From Janthinobacterium sp. 17J80-10 (lineage in GTDB: Bacteria; Pseudomonadota; Gammaproteobacteria; Burkholderiales; Burkholderiaceae_D): a stretch of DNA of 64,000 nucleotides. A program made the position numbers and the translations under genes. Positions 34,178-42,400 of the stretch are shown here, piece after piece. The notes under the pieces were generated by a model. The model was not told the DNA's origin and searched no databases. It saw nothing but the letters and a program-made list of their open reading frames with translations. The stretch is taken from assembly GCF_004114795.1 (NCBI RefSeq), contig NZ_CP035311.1, positions 310,001-374,000 on the forward strand, read 5' to 3'. Numbering within the stretch: position 1 is the stretch's first letter; every line of letters starts with the position of its first letter.

Positions 34178-35056
34178 TTACGCAGGCTGGCAAACAACGA
34201 GATGTTCGCCGTCGAGTGCGTCTGAGGCAGCAATTGCTGCCGGCGTTGAAAACTCCTGCGTCAAGGCCATTTCCAGCAATTGAAAACCACGTTGCGCGAG
34301 AAAATCCGCCATCGCCGCAGGCGCAATGGCCCAGGTAAACGGCTCATCACGCCACGCCAGCCAGCGCTCGACCAGCCAGCTGCGCGGACGGAAGCCAGAG
34401 CTGCCGTCGGCCCACTGCGCCATGAAGCTGAAAACGATGCGCACCCGCCCTGACGCAAGCCGACCAAGTGTTGCAAACAACCGGTCGATGTCCGCCTGCG
34501 CCAGATACATCAGCACGCCTTCGATGATAAGGAAGGTTGCCCTGCCATCGTCAAGCAAGCTCACCGGCAATGGCGCCGTGCTCAGGTCAATCGGCAGCAG
34601 GCGAAAATTCGCCGCAGGCGCGCGCTCGCCCTTGGCGATGCCCGCTTGTTTCACTGCTTGCGTGGCGGGATGGTCGATCTCGATCACGTCGATATGGGGA
34701 AACTCGTTCGCCATCCGCACGCCGAGTGTGTCCAGCCCGGCGCCGAGGATAACCACGCGCGCATAGCCTTCACCGATCGCGCGGCGGCAGCAAGCCTCGA
34801 TCCAGCGCTTGCGGTGCCAGTAGTGGGCCATGATGCCCGGCAAGGTCAGCTGTTCCAGCGCACGCCATAGCCAGCGCGTCGCCGGCTGCGCAGCGCTGCG
34901 CGCAAGCCACCGGTCGGTGCGGCTGCCAGACAGGAATTGCCTGCATAGCGCGGCAGCCCCCGGCGCCACCATTGCGGCGCTGCGCGCGTCGCTTGCGAGC
35001 AGGATCGTGCTGGCAGCGATGACCTTGGCGGTGTTGCTTGCCTGTGCGGGGTTCAT
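34178..35056 (-). CDS. LCMT-type class I SAM-dependent methyltransferase
   Basis: 292 residues. The Rossmann motif YARVVILGAGLDTLGVRM with the acidic IEIDHP that binds the SAM ribose, followed by FLIIEGVLMYLA, matches the leucine carboxyl methyltransferase/PPM1-like family (O-methyltransferases used in many secondary pathways). The ATG overlaps the stop of the upstream FAD-oxidase gene by four bases (ATGA), so the two are translationally coupled. The acceptor is unknown. Confidence 0.82.
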   Translation of the reverse strand: MNPAQASNTAKVIAASTILLASDARSAAMVAPGAAALCRQFLSGSRTDRWLARSAAQPATRWLWRALEQLTLPGIMAHYWHRKRWIEACCRRAIGEGYARVVILGAGLDTLGVRMANEFPHIDVIEIDHPATQAVKQAGIAKGERAPAANFRLLPIDLSTAPLPVSLLDDGRATFLIIEGVLMYLAQADIDRLFATLGRLASGRVRIVFSFMAQWADGSSGFRPRSWLVERWLAWRDEPFTWAIAPAAMADFLAQRGFQLLEMALTQEFSTPAAIAASDALDGEHLVVCQPA

Positions 35057-36504
35057 GCGGCGCCACCATCGCCTGCAGCGAATGCGTCGCGGTAATGGCG
35101 ATACCAGGCGCTGAGGAATAGCTCATCCGGGTCATAGCGCCGTTTCAGTTGCAGCCATGTCCGAAACTGCGGATAACACGCCTCTACCTGGGCGGCCGAG
35201 GCGTAGCGATGGTAGGTCAGAAAGAAGCTGCCGCCCAGCCGCGTGGCGGCGTCGATCAGCGCGCGGAAGGTGTCGGCGGTGTTGCGCATGCCAGGCGCAT
35301 CATGCGGCGTTCTCACATTGAAAATGACGCAGGCATAGTCGTCTTTTGCCCACGGCAGGAACGCGGTGGTGTCGCGCAGGATGGCGCGAATGGTGCCATA
35401 GATGACTTCCGTGCCAAGGGCGCGAAACACGTCGCGCGCCTGTTGCATGAAATTCAGCAACTGGTCACGCGGCACGTAATGTTCACCGATGACCAGTGTC
35501 TCCTTCATGCGGTCTCCCGCATCGGCCCCGCGTGAACTTTCCAGAAAATCCGCATAGTTCGGAATGTAGGTGCTGAGCTGCATCGTATCCGACCAATAGC
35601 GGTTGCCATCGGTCTTGAGGTAATGCTGCGCATACAGCCGGAAAGCGGCTTGCTTGTCCTCGTGCGCAAGCTTGAGCAGTGTGAGCCAGCTGTCGGGAGG
35701 CAGATCGGCCGTCGCATCGGGTGCCGCCTCACTGTCAGTGGAAGGCTTGTAACAGGCAAATACGCCGCGCCGCAAAAAGCCGTCGTCCTGCGGATCGATG
35801 GCGAACTGGAAATCGCCATACAGGCAACCCTCCTCTGCGCGCCGGTACACCGCATGCATGGCGTCATCGAGATCGACGATGTCGACGATACGCTGAACCT
35901 GCCGGCGCGGCGACAGCCGCAAGGTTGCCGCATAAATGACGCCGAACAGCCCATAGCCGCCGATTGCCAGCGAAAACAGTTCGGCATGTTGGTAACGGCT
36001 GCACAGCAGCACCTCGCCGCGAGCAGTCACCAGCGTCAGGTCTTCGATATCCTCGCCAAGCGGCTGCATCAGCAAGCCGCGGCCATGGGCGTTGGCCGAG
36101 ATCGATCCGCCAAGCGTGACTGCATCGACGCCGGTCTGCTTTTGCCGGATCCCCCACTGTGTGCCATCGGCGCGCGTCATGGCCTGGCTGGCTGCGATGA
36201 TCTCGGGCCACTGCGCCCCCGCTTCCATCTGCAGCAAGCCCCGCACGGCATCGGCATTGAGCATGCGATCGAGCCCGGTCATGTCGATATGCAAGGAACC
36301 GGCTGAAAATTGCTGTCCTCCCATCGCATGCCGGCCACCGGCCACGGAGATGTGCGCGCCTTCCGCCGGCGCGCGCCGGATGACGGCCTGGAGTTCGGCC
36401 AGGGATGCCGGACGCACAACGTGCGCGACGGCAGTCGCATTGAGCTGGGAATGGACATCATTGAGGATGGTGGTCATGGTCTCGCTGTCAGTGAAGGGAC
36501 GCAT
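35053..36504 (-). CDS. FAD-linked oxidase (BBE/GlcD-type)
   Basis: 483 residues. The N-terminal FAD-binding type 4 domain reads VRPASLAELQAVIRRA, VAGGRHAMGGQQFSAG (the flavin-contacting motif; no His-Cys double attachment is obvious) and TLGGSISANAHGRGL. The C-terminal half is an oxidase substrate domain, ending YDPDELFLSAWYRHYRDAF. It resembles sugar-lactone or hydroxy-acid oxidases; the substrate is not identifiable. An ATG at 36477 is an alternative start. Coupled downstream to the methyltransferase, suggesting a two-step modification of one small molecule. Confidence 0.8.
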   Translation of the reverse strand: MRPFTDSETMTTILNDVHSQLNATAVAHVVRPASLAELQAVIRRAPAEGAHISVAGGRHAMGGQQFSAGSLHIDMTGLDRMLNADAVRGLLQMEAGAQWPEIIAASQAMTRADGTQWGIRQKQTGVDAVTLGGSISANAHGRGLLMQPLGEDIEDLTLVTARGEVLLCSRYQHAELFSLAIGGYGLFGVIYAATLRLSPRRQVQRIVDIVDLDDAMHAVYRRAEEGCLYGDFQFAIDPQDDGFLRRGVFACYKPSTDSEAAPDATADLPPDSWLTLLKLAHEDKQAAFRLYAQHYLKTDGNRYWSDTMQLSTYIPNYADFLESSRGADAGDRMKETLVIGEHYVPRDQLLNFMQQARDVFRALGTEVIYGTIRAILRDTTAFLPWAKDDYACVIFNVRTPHDAPGMRNTADTFRALIDAATRLGGSFFLTYHRYASAAQVEACYPQFRTWLQLKRRYDPDELFLSAWYRHYRDAFAAGDGGAA

Positions 36505-36666
36505 CGAACTGCCTGCATGACGGCAGGATGGCTGACATGCCGCTTTTCTTCAATCGAATTCCAGCGGGTAGCCAGCCGAGACGCCCGGAGTATCACATTG
36601 CGATACTTTGCCGCTGCAAGCAGCAAGCGAAGCCGACCTGGAGGGTTGGACGGCTATAGCGGTACT

Positions 36667-37410
36667 TTATTTTTTGGCCGTCTTCGCCGACGGCGGTTTT
36701 TTAGGCGAGGCCGCCTTTTCTTTTTCGCCCTGATCCAGGCATAGCAAGGTATCTGCGTAAGCCATGAAGCGGTTGAGATAATCCGGCGAGATCTCGCGCA
36801 TCAATGCCAGCGAGCGCAGCACCAGCATGTGCGAATTGATCGGTCCGGCATTCGCCGGGGCTTGTTCAAGCGCCTGCGCCACCTGTTTATCCACGCTCAG
36901 TTTTGACCAGGTATTTCTGTAGTTGCGGATCGCCTTCAATTCGGCATGCGACCCGGTGTATCCCTGCGGGCGCGCATCGGCGTTGCCTGGCGCTTGTTGC
37001 TCAAGCTGGCGCACCAGCGCGCCCAGCGATGCGCATTGTTCGCGCGTCTTGAGGGCCGCAATCAGGCGCTGCACGCCGCGGAAATCGCTGGCGCCGGCGA
37101 GCCGTTCAAGCTCGCCGGCGGCATGCGGATACTGTTGCACACTGCGGGCCAGGGCTTGACTGGCGTCTTTTTGCGCAAGCTCGAAGCGCTCCTGCAACAC
37201 CGACAGAGCCTGCGTCAGCCGGGCGTCGAGCATGCGCCTGATGCTCCCCTGATGCGCTGCAGCGCGTCTGGCCAGCACGCCGATATGGTGAAAGCGCACC
37301 GGGTCGAACCGGTCGGCGCCCGCCGTGCGCAGGGACGCGATCAGCGCATCGAAATCAGGGGACTGCGCCTCTTGCCCATCTGCGATTGCGCTGCAATCCG
37401 GCGCAGTCAT
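36667..37410 (-). CDS. DUF2894 family protein, last gene of the motor-like operon
   Basis: 247 residues, mostly helical and soluble, with a Lys/Pro/Ala-rich C-terminal tail (KKPPSAKTAKK). No catalytic motif. Regions rich in Arg/Gln/Leu (RRMLDARLTQALSVLQERF) look coiled-coil-like, and NSHMLVLRSLALMREISPDYLNRFM is a conserved-looking block. DUF2894 is the name I associate with the gene following OmpA in the DUF3348-DUF802-OmpA set of Burkholderiales. The start overlaps the OmpA stop (ATGA). It may be a cytoplasmic partner or effector of the motor. Confidence 0.75.
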   Translation of the reverse strand: MTAPDCSAIADGQEAQSPDFDALIASLRTAGADRFDPVRFHHIGVLARRAAAHQGSIRRMLDARLTQALSVLQERFELAQKDASQALARSVQQYPHAAGELERLAGASDFRGVQRLIAALKTREQCASLGALVRQLEQQAPGNADARPQGYTGSHAELKAIRNYRNTWSKLSVDKQVAQALEQAPANAGPINSHMLVLRSLALMREISPDYLNRFMAYADTLLCLDQGEKEKAASPKKPPSAKTAKK

Positions 37411-38042
37411 GAGGCGGTATTCCCGGCATTGGCATTTTTCGGTACGGGCGCCATTTCCACCCGCCTGTTTTGCGCGCGCGCGTCGTCATCCGTGTTGGGC
37501 TTGACCGGCTGCTCGGAACCAAAGGCTGCGGCAAAGACCATCGAAGACGGCATGCCTTCGTTGATCAGGGTGCGGGTGACCGTCAATGCGCGCTGGGCCG
37601 ACAATTCCCAGTTGTCCGTGAACGGGCCGCCCCGGATGGACCGGTCATCGGTGAACCCGCTCACCATGAGCAATTCATTCCGCGCCGCCAGATACGCCCG
37701 CAGCGGTGTCACCAGGCTTTTTAACAGCTGCTGACCGTCCGGCTGCAGCTGGTCCGAATTGAGCGCGAAGAGCACCTGGCCGCTGATGCCGATGCGTCCG
37801 TTGTTCAGGGTGATGCGCCCGCTGGCCAGCGGCACTGCCAGGGCTTTTTCCAGGCTCATGCGGCGCTGCTCTTCGATCTGGCGTTTCTTCACTTCGTCCT
37901 GCAGGTGCGACGTCAATTCCATCTGCACCGCCACCACCGCTACCAGGATCAGCACAAAGGCGCCCAGCAAGCTGGACATCAGGTCGCCAAAAACGGGCCA
38001 GACCGGCGCGGTCTGCTCGACGCTTGCCTCGTTATCCTCCAT
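37407..38042 (-). CDS. MotB/ZorB-like OmpA-domain stator protein
   Basis: 211 residues. A short cytoplasmic N-terminus, one transmembrane helix (about 19-42) and a periplasmic OmpA-like peptidoglycan-binding domain (about 75-205; LFALNSDQLQPDG, VSGFTDDRSIRG, NWELSAQRA, QNRRVEM). FGDLMSSLLGAFVL aligns with the MotB helix start YADFMTAMMAFFLV, placing Asp20 at the proton-binding Asp position. It should pair with the DUF802 protein as the peptidoglycan-anchored part of an ion-driven complex. The ATG shares one base with the DUF802 stop (TAATG). Confidence 0.85.
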   Translation of the reverse strand: MEDNEASVEQTAPVWPVFGDLMSSLLGAFVLILVAVVAVQMELTSHLQDEVKKRQIEEQRRMSLEKALAVPLASGRITLNNGRIGISGQVLFALNSDQLQPDGQQLLKSLVTPLRAYLAARNELLMVSGFTDDRSIRGGPFTDNWELSAQRALTVTRTLINEGMPSSMVFAAAFGSEQPVKPNTDDDARAQNRRVEMAPVPKNANAGNTAS

Positions 38043-40234
38043 TACCGGACCTCATCGGCAAAGTCGGCTTGCCGTGCCGGCAGCTGGCGCAGTGCCTCCA
38101 CCATTTCTTTTTGCGACATCATGGAGAGGTCAATGATTTCACGCGCCTGCGCGACGTAATAAGCAAGTTGCTCATCGCTTCGCGCCATGGACTTGTCCAT
38201 CGCGCCTTCAATCTGCTGCAGGTTGGCGACCAGCTTTTCATTGGCTTCATTGAATGCATGTACGGCAAGGCCGAAGGCTTCGGAAAGGCTGGCCACGTCG
38301 ACGGCGCTGCTGGTGACGTGCGCGGCGATGTCGGACAGCTTGGCCGCTTCCGATGCGACATTGTCGGAAAAGGCGCTGGCGGTCGCGTTGAGCGCCGTCG
38401 CCGAAGAAGCCACCAGCGAATCGATGACAGTGCGCTGCTCTTGCGAGGCGTGATTGATCGCCTCGAGCAGGGCATTAAGCGTTGCCATGATCCGGCTGCG
38501 CTCGTCCAGCAATTCATTGTCGCGCGCAACACTGTTGGAGATTTCCTGGCGCAATTGCCCGATGACTTCGGCCGCGGCGCGCGGCGCTTCCGAGGCGGTC
38601 TGGATGAGCCGCGTGATCGGTTCTTCCAGCGCGGTGCCCAGCGTGGTCAGGTGGCTCGCCAGCGCCGCTTGCAATTGCCCCAGCCGCTCGACCGCCGCAT
38701 CGCCGCGTGCTGCTTCGGCATCCCTGAGCGCGCCGAGTTCGGTGCGCAACAGGCTGGCCAGCTGATCCATGCGTTCGCGATGCTGGTCGATCCACTGCGC
38801 TTCGGTCGCGATGCGGGCGCGCATCAATTCCTCTGCGCTCGCGATCAGGCGCGTGGTTTCGGCGAGCGTCTGGCCGGCGCTGGCCTGGGCATGTCCGGTG
38901 ATGTCCTGGACGGTTTTGGCCAGGGTGTCGCAGATGTTCTGTTGCTGGGCAAGCGTTTGCGCGCCCGTTTGCTGCAATTCGCGGGCAAGCGACGCTGCCA
39001 TGGTTTCCAGCGACTGGGTCCATCCCTGCTGTTGCTGTTTGTCGCGTTCTGCCTGCCCGCTCTGCAGGCTGGCGTACGTCTGGCCAACCGTGGCCACGAG
39101 GGCGCCAGAGCGCTGCTCGAATGTTTCGGTAAAGGTATCCAGCGCGCGGCCCACGCTGGCGACGACGCCGGCGCTCGCCTGTTCGTGGCTGCTGAGCGCT
39201 GCTGTCCAGGTGTCGGTGACGGTGGTGGCGGTATCGCTGAAGCGCGCGGCAAGCCCGTCGAGCTGCCTGTCGACTTTCTCGGCCATGCGCTCGTGCATCA
39301 GGCTGGCTTCACGCGCGACGCCGCTCATTGCCGCCTCGACCACCGGCTTGATGCTTTCCCCGGCCGCATGCGCGCTCTGGCTCAGGCTCTCGCGCAGGGA
39401 TTTATCGACGGCGTGCGCCAGCTCGGTATAGACGCCTTTGACATTGGCGTGAAAGTCTTCCTGGTTGCTGAGCAGGCGCTGGCTCAGTTCCTGGCCCAGC
39501 TGCTGGTTCATGTCCGCCATCTGCGCCATCATCGCCTGCAATTTGTCGACCACCTGCGGCAAGGCCTGGGATTGCAACTGCAGCGCCTTGAAGGTTTCCT
39601 GGCGCTGATGGGTGAGCGAAAAGCGGCGCAATACCGTGCCGATCCGGGTGTCCAGCAATTGTGCCGCCTGCATTCTTTCGCGTCGGCTCAGTGCCGACAT
39701 CAAGCCCAGCATGGCCGAGCCGGCGACGCCTGCCACCGAAGTGCCAAATGCCAGCCCCAGGCCCGAGACTGGCACCGCGAGCGCGGAGCGCATCGCCTGG
39801 AGGTCGGTGGTTTTTTCCAGTGCAAAGACGGCGCCCTTGAGCGTGACGACCATGCCCAGAAACGTGCCGAGCATCCCCAGCATGACCAAGAGGCCGACCA
39901 GGTAGGGCGTAAGCGCGGGTCCCGGCAAGCCGACGCGTTCGCCCTCGACGCGCAAGCGCACGGCGTTTTGCAGCGAGGGATGCACGCTGCCCAGCCAGTC
40001 GCCGAGCTCGGCAAGACTGTCAGGAATCGCCGCCAGCGCGGTTGCCAATGTGGCTGTCGCCTGACGAAACTGCCGCAGTTCGAGCGCGCCAAACACATAG
40101 ACTGCGCCAATGACGGCCGTCATCAGCAACGCCAGGAAACTGGAACCGATAAATCCGGCACCCACCCAAACGATGCCAAGCGCTCCCAGGATGAAAGCGA
40201 CTGTAAATAAATGCGTATTTATTTTTTTAATCAT
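38042..40234 (-). CDS. DUF802 MotA/ZorA-like membrane motor protein with long cytoplasmic tail
   Basis: 730 residues. Transmembrane helices at about 11-28 and 32-50, a roughly 60-residue cytoplasmic loop, then TM3 (about 112-133, LVGLLVMLGMLGTFLGMVVTL) and TM4 (about 154-180, VSGLGLAFGTSVAGVAGSAM), the arrangement of MotA/TolQ/ExbB proteins. Residues 190-730 form a very long Ala/Gln/Glu-rich helical tail predicted to be coiled coil. The length and plan match ZorA of the Zorya system rather than flagellar MotA. It probably forms the channel and rotor or stator ring with the OmpA protein. Its start overlaps the DUF3348 stop by four bases. Confidence 0.85.
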   Translation of the reverse strand: MIKKINTHLFTVAFILGALGIVWVGAGFIGSSFLALLMTAVIGAVYVFGALELRQFRQATATLATALAAIPDSLAELGDWLGSVHPSLQNAVRLRVEGERVGLPGPALTPYLVGLLVMLGMLGTFLGMVVTLKGAVFALEKTTDLQAMRSALAVPVSGLGLAFGTSVAGVAGSAMLGLMSALSRRERMQAAQLLDTRIGTVLRRFSLTHQRQETFKALQLQSQALPQVVDKLQAMMAQMADMNQQLGQELSQRLLSNQEDFHANVKGVYTELAHAVDKSLRESLSQSAHAAGESIKPVVEAAMSGVAREASLMHERMAEKVDRQLDGLAARFSDTATTVTDTWTAALSSHEQASAGVVASVGRALDTFTETFEQRSGALVATVGQTYASLQSGQAERDKQQQQGWTQSLETMAASLARELQQTGAQTLAQQQNICDTLAKTVQDITGHAQASAGQTLAETTRLIASAEELMRARIATEAQWIDQHRERMDQLASLLRTELGALRDAEAARGDAAVERLGQLQAALASHLTTLGTALEEPITRLIQTASEAPRAAAEVIGQLRQEISNSVARDNELLDERSRIMATLNALLEAINHASQEQRTVIDSLVASSATALNATASAFSDNVASEAAKLSDIAAHVTSSAVDVASLSEAFGLAVHAFNEANEKLVANLQQIEGAMDKSMARSDEQLAYYVAQAREIIDLSMMSQKEMVEALRQLPARQADFADEVR

Positions 40235-41004
40235 TGCGTATCTTGTTTAAATGCTTCAATGAGCCCCATGGCTGGTTGCAAGCGCAGCTCCACTTCCGCC
40301 AGCAGCAGCATTTGCATGTCATTGCAAAAGCGCGCCAGCCAGCCTCCCGCCTGCGCCCACGCGGCCGGGTTGTCAATCTGCTGGACATCAGCAAGCTTTT
40401 GCTGATGTTCCTTGAACAATTGCTCAAAACGTTTTCTCAGCAGCCCGGGCACCTTCGCGAGCAAGTGCGCCTCACGCTCCTGGAGGATCTTTTCCAGCGT
40501 CGCATCCAGCTCGGCAAGTTTCTTGAGCCGTGGCGATGCCTTTGCTACCGCAGACCGGACATTGAACCGCAATGGTTGAATGCGCAATTCCATGTCGCGC
40601 TGATGCGCTTCATAAAAGCGGCGATAGGGCGTGTAAGCGGCCGCGAAATTCATCGGCAATTCAAGTTGCGGCTCCGGCAACTTGTTGTGCGTTCTCCCCG
40701 GGACGGGCGAGCAGCTTTTCATGATCGAATCCACAAGATTAGCCTGGATGCGGTCGAACTCGGTGGCAGCAGCATGCGCGGCTAGGTGTTCTTCATGCCG
40801 TACTGTGGACTGCGTTTTTGGCGAACTTGCAACACTGCCGTTGTGCACACCAGACAGGGTGATGGCGTCGGCAAAGTGAATCCACTGTCCCAGTTTCTCT
40901 GCAAATGCAGTGCCCGCATCGGCAGCATCGACCATGTCCAGGCTGGCGAGACAACGAATGAGATTTGAACTGTGGAATTTTGTACGCGGCAGCGTTCGCG
41001 TCAT
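40231..41004 (-). CDS. DUF3348 family protein, first gene of the motor-like operon
   Basis: 257 residues from the ATG at 41004; a TTG at 41016 is in frame and no strong ribosome site decides. Soluble and mostly helical, with a charged region PRLKKLAELDATLEKILQER and a block with many Leu/Gln near LFKEHQQKLADVQQ. No enzyme motif. DUF3348 is the family I associate with the gene preceding DUF802 in Burkholderiales. It overlaps DUF802 by ATGA, so it should be made in step with the membrane components. Confidence 0.75.
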   Translation of the reverse strand: MTRTLPRTKFHSSNLIRCLASLDMVDAADAGTAFAEKLGQWIHFADAITLSGVHNGSVASSPKTQSTVRHEEHLAAHAAATEFDRIQANLVDSIMKSCSPVPGRTHNKLPEPQLELPMNFAAAYTPYRRFYEAHQRDMELRIQPLRFNVRSAVAKASPRLKKLAELDATLEKILQEREAHLLAKVPGLLRKRFEQLFKEHQQKLADVQQIDNPAAWAQAGGWLARFCNDMQMLLLAEVELRLQPAMGLIEAFKQDTQ

Positions 41005-41181
41005 ATGCAGGGCCAATTAAATTCGGAAAGCTACTTCCGGCAACCATTTCATGGCATACCTGAACCCGCGATTATATCGCGGCGGCATGGCGAACTCAAA
41101 CGAGCCAGAAATGCAAGACATGCCCGCAGTGGCGTGGCGACGACAGTTTTTGCTATGGCCCGGCGCAACCGGGCAGCGCCT

Positions 41182-41763
41182 TTAGCCAGGAAATGGCGAA
41201 ACGCCGATCAGCGCGCGATGCAGCCAGAAGGCAAAGACGAGCCAGGCCGCGGTCCCTGCCACCACCGCTGCAAGCGTTCCGCCCATGGTCCCGGAAGGAT
41301 AGCGAGTGCCCGCCAGGCGGTCCCGGCTGCGCGCAGCAAGGTAAGACAAGTTTGCCCAGACGAGAAAACTGCCGAAAAGGAGCAGGTCCGCCCCTGACCC
41401 GTTCGCCAGCAAGTGGGCGAAGGCCCAAACCGTCACGCCAAGCACCATCGGGTGATGGAACCTCGCCTTGATGCTGTTGCGGGGAACGTAGGTTGCTGCC
41501 AACAAGATAAAAGAGATGAGTGTGAGCAGGGAGGCAATATGGCGCATGGCCACCGGTGGATGCCACAGGACGGGAGCGACGCCTCGGGCCATGCCAAATC
41601 CCCAGATGATCAGCGCGAAGCCGATCAGCGACAGCACGGTGTACCCCAGCTTCCACAATTTATCGCCATACCGTGCACGCTGCGCGGTGCGCCAGTCATC
41701 GGCGAAGATGCGCACCGAATGCGTGCCGAGAAAAATCGCCAGGCCAAGAATCAAGCTTGTCAT
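41182..41763 (-). CDS. nnrU: NnrU family membrane protein
   Basis: 193 residues from the ATG at 41763, with GGGAGAA seven bases upstream; longer in-frame extensions lack support. About six hydrophobic segments. The N-terminal LGLAIFLGTHSVRIF, the YGDKLWKLGYTVLSLIGFALI block and RFHHPMVLGVTVWAFAHLLANG with conserved His residues identify NnrU, related to isoprenylcysteine-methyltransferase-like membrane folds. NnrU was named in nitric-oxide/nitrite reduction loci, but no denitrification genes are nearby. It is 43 bp downstream of a DUF1993 gene on the same strand and may share its transcript. Confidence 0.85.
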   Translation of the reverse strand: MTSLILGLAIFLGTHSVRIFADDWRTAQRARYGDKLWKLGYTVLSLIGFALIIWGFGMARGVAPVLWHPPVAMRHIASLLTLISFILLAATYVPRNSIKARFHHPMVLGVTVWAFAHLLANGSGADLLLFGSFLVWANLSYLAARSRDRLAGTRYPSGTMGGTLAAVVAGTAAWLVFAFWLHRALIGVSPFPG

Positions 41764-41806
41764 TGCCTTCTCCCAGTCGTTCAATCGCACCGCTAACGCG
41801 CGAGGG

Positions 41807-42316
41807 TCAATATGTACCCATGTAATTGCGCTTGCCAATGTCGAGCCCATTGTGGCGCAAGATGGCGTAGGCCGTGGTGACATGGAAGAAAAACTGCGGC
41901 AAGCCATAGTTGGCCAGATAGGCCTGGCCGCTCAGCTTCTTTTCCTTCGGCGTACCGGGACGCAAGACGATTTCCCTGGTTTCGCCGCCCTCGAATTGTG
42001 CCGGAGTCACGCTCTCCAGAAAGGCCAGGGTCTGGGCCAATAGTGCGTCGAGATCGGCAAAGCTCTTTTCTTTGCCTTCATGGACGGGAACGTCAACGCC
42101 CGCCAGGCGTGCGGAAATGCCGCGTGCAAAATCCGCAGCGATTTGCACCTGTTTTGCCAGCGGAAACATGTCTGGATAGAGGCGCGCCTGCAACAAGGCG
42201 TCCGGCTCGATCGATTTGGCGGCAACCTCTGCAGCCGCCTGCGCGAGGATGGTTTTCAGGGCTGTCAGCATTTGCTTGAAGACGGGAACGGAATGGATGT
42301 ACATCGGGCTGGTCAT
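41807..42316 (-). CDS. DUF1993 family protein
   Basis: 169 residues from the ATG at 42316, with AAGGA seven bases upstream. A helical-bundle protein of the DinB-like DUF1993 family: YIHSVPVFKQMLTALKTIL at the N-terminus, LYPDMFPLAKQVQIAADFAR in the middle and PQFFFHVTTAYAILRHNGLD at the end, a region that in DinB-like folds carries metal-binding His. The function is unknown. Probably co-transcribed with the NnrU gene. Confidence 0.85.
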   Translation of the reverse strand: MTSPMYIHSVPVFKQMLTALKTILAQAAAEVAAKSIEPDALLQARLYPDMFPLAKQVQIAADFARGISARLAGVDVPVHEGKEKSFADLDALLAQTLAFLESVTPAQFEGGETREIVLRPGTPKEKKLSGQAYLANYGLPQFFFHVTTAYAILRHNGLDIGKRNYMGTY

Positions 42317-42400
42317 GATTGATCCTTGGCGGGTATGGGGGAAACTGGCATGCAATGAGCTGCTTTGCCATATTGCCAATGAATATAGCAGAGTTAGAGG

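Noticed and set aside
38024-40210. 728-codon plus-strand open frame
   Set aside because: It mirrors the DUF802 gene, whose membrane helices and operon overlaps are convincing. The antisense product has no domain pattern.
36667-41004. A full Zorya phage-defence system
   Set aside because: ZorC, ZorD (helicase/nuclease) and ZorE are absent, and the other two genes are DUF3348 and DUF2894. Only the motor part is similar in plan.
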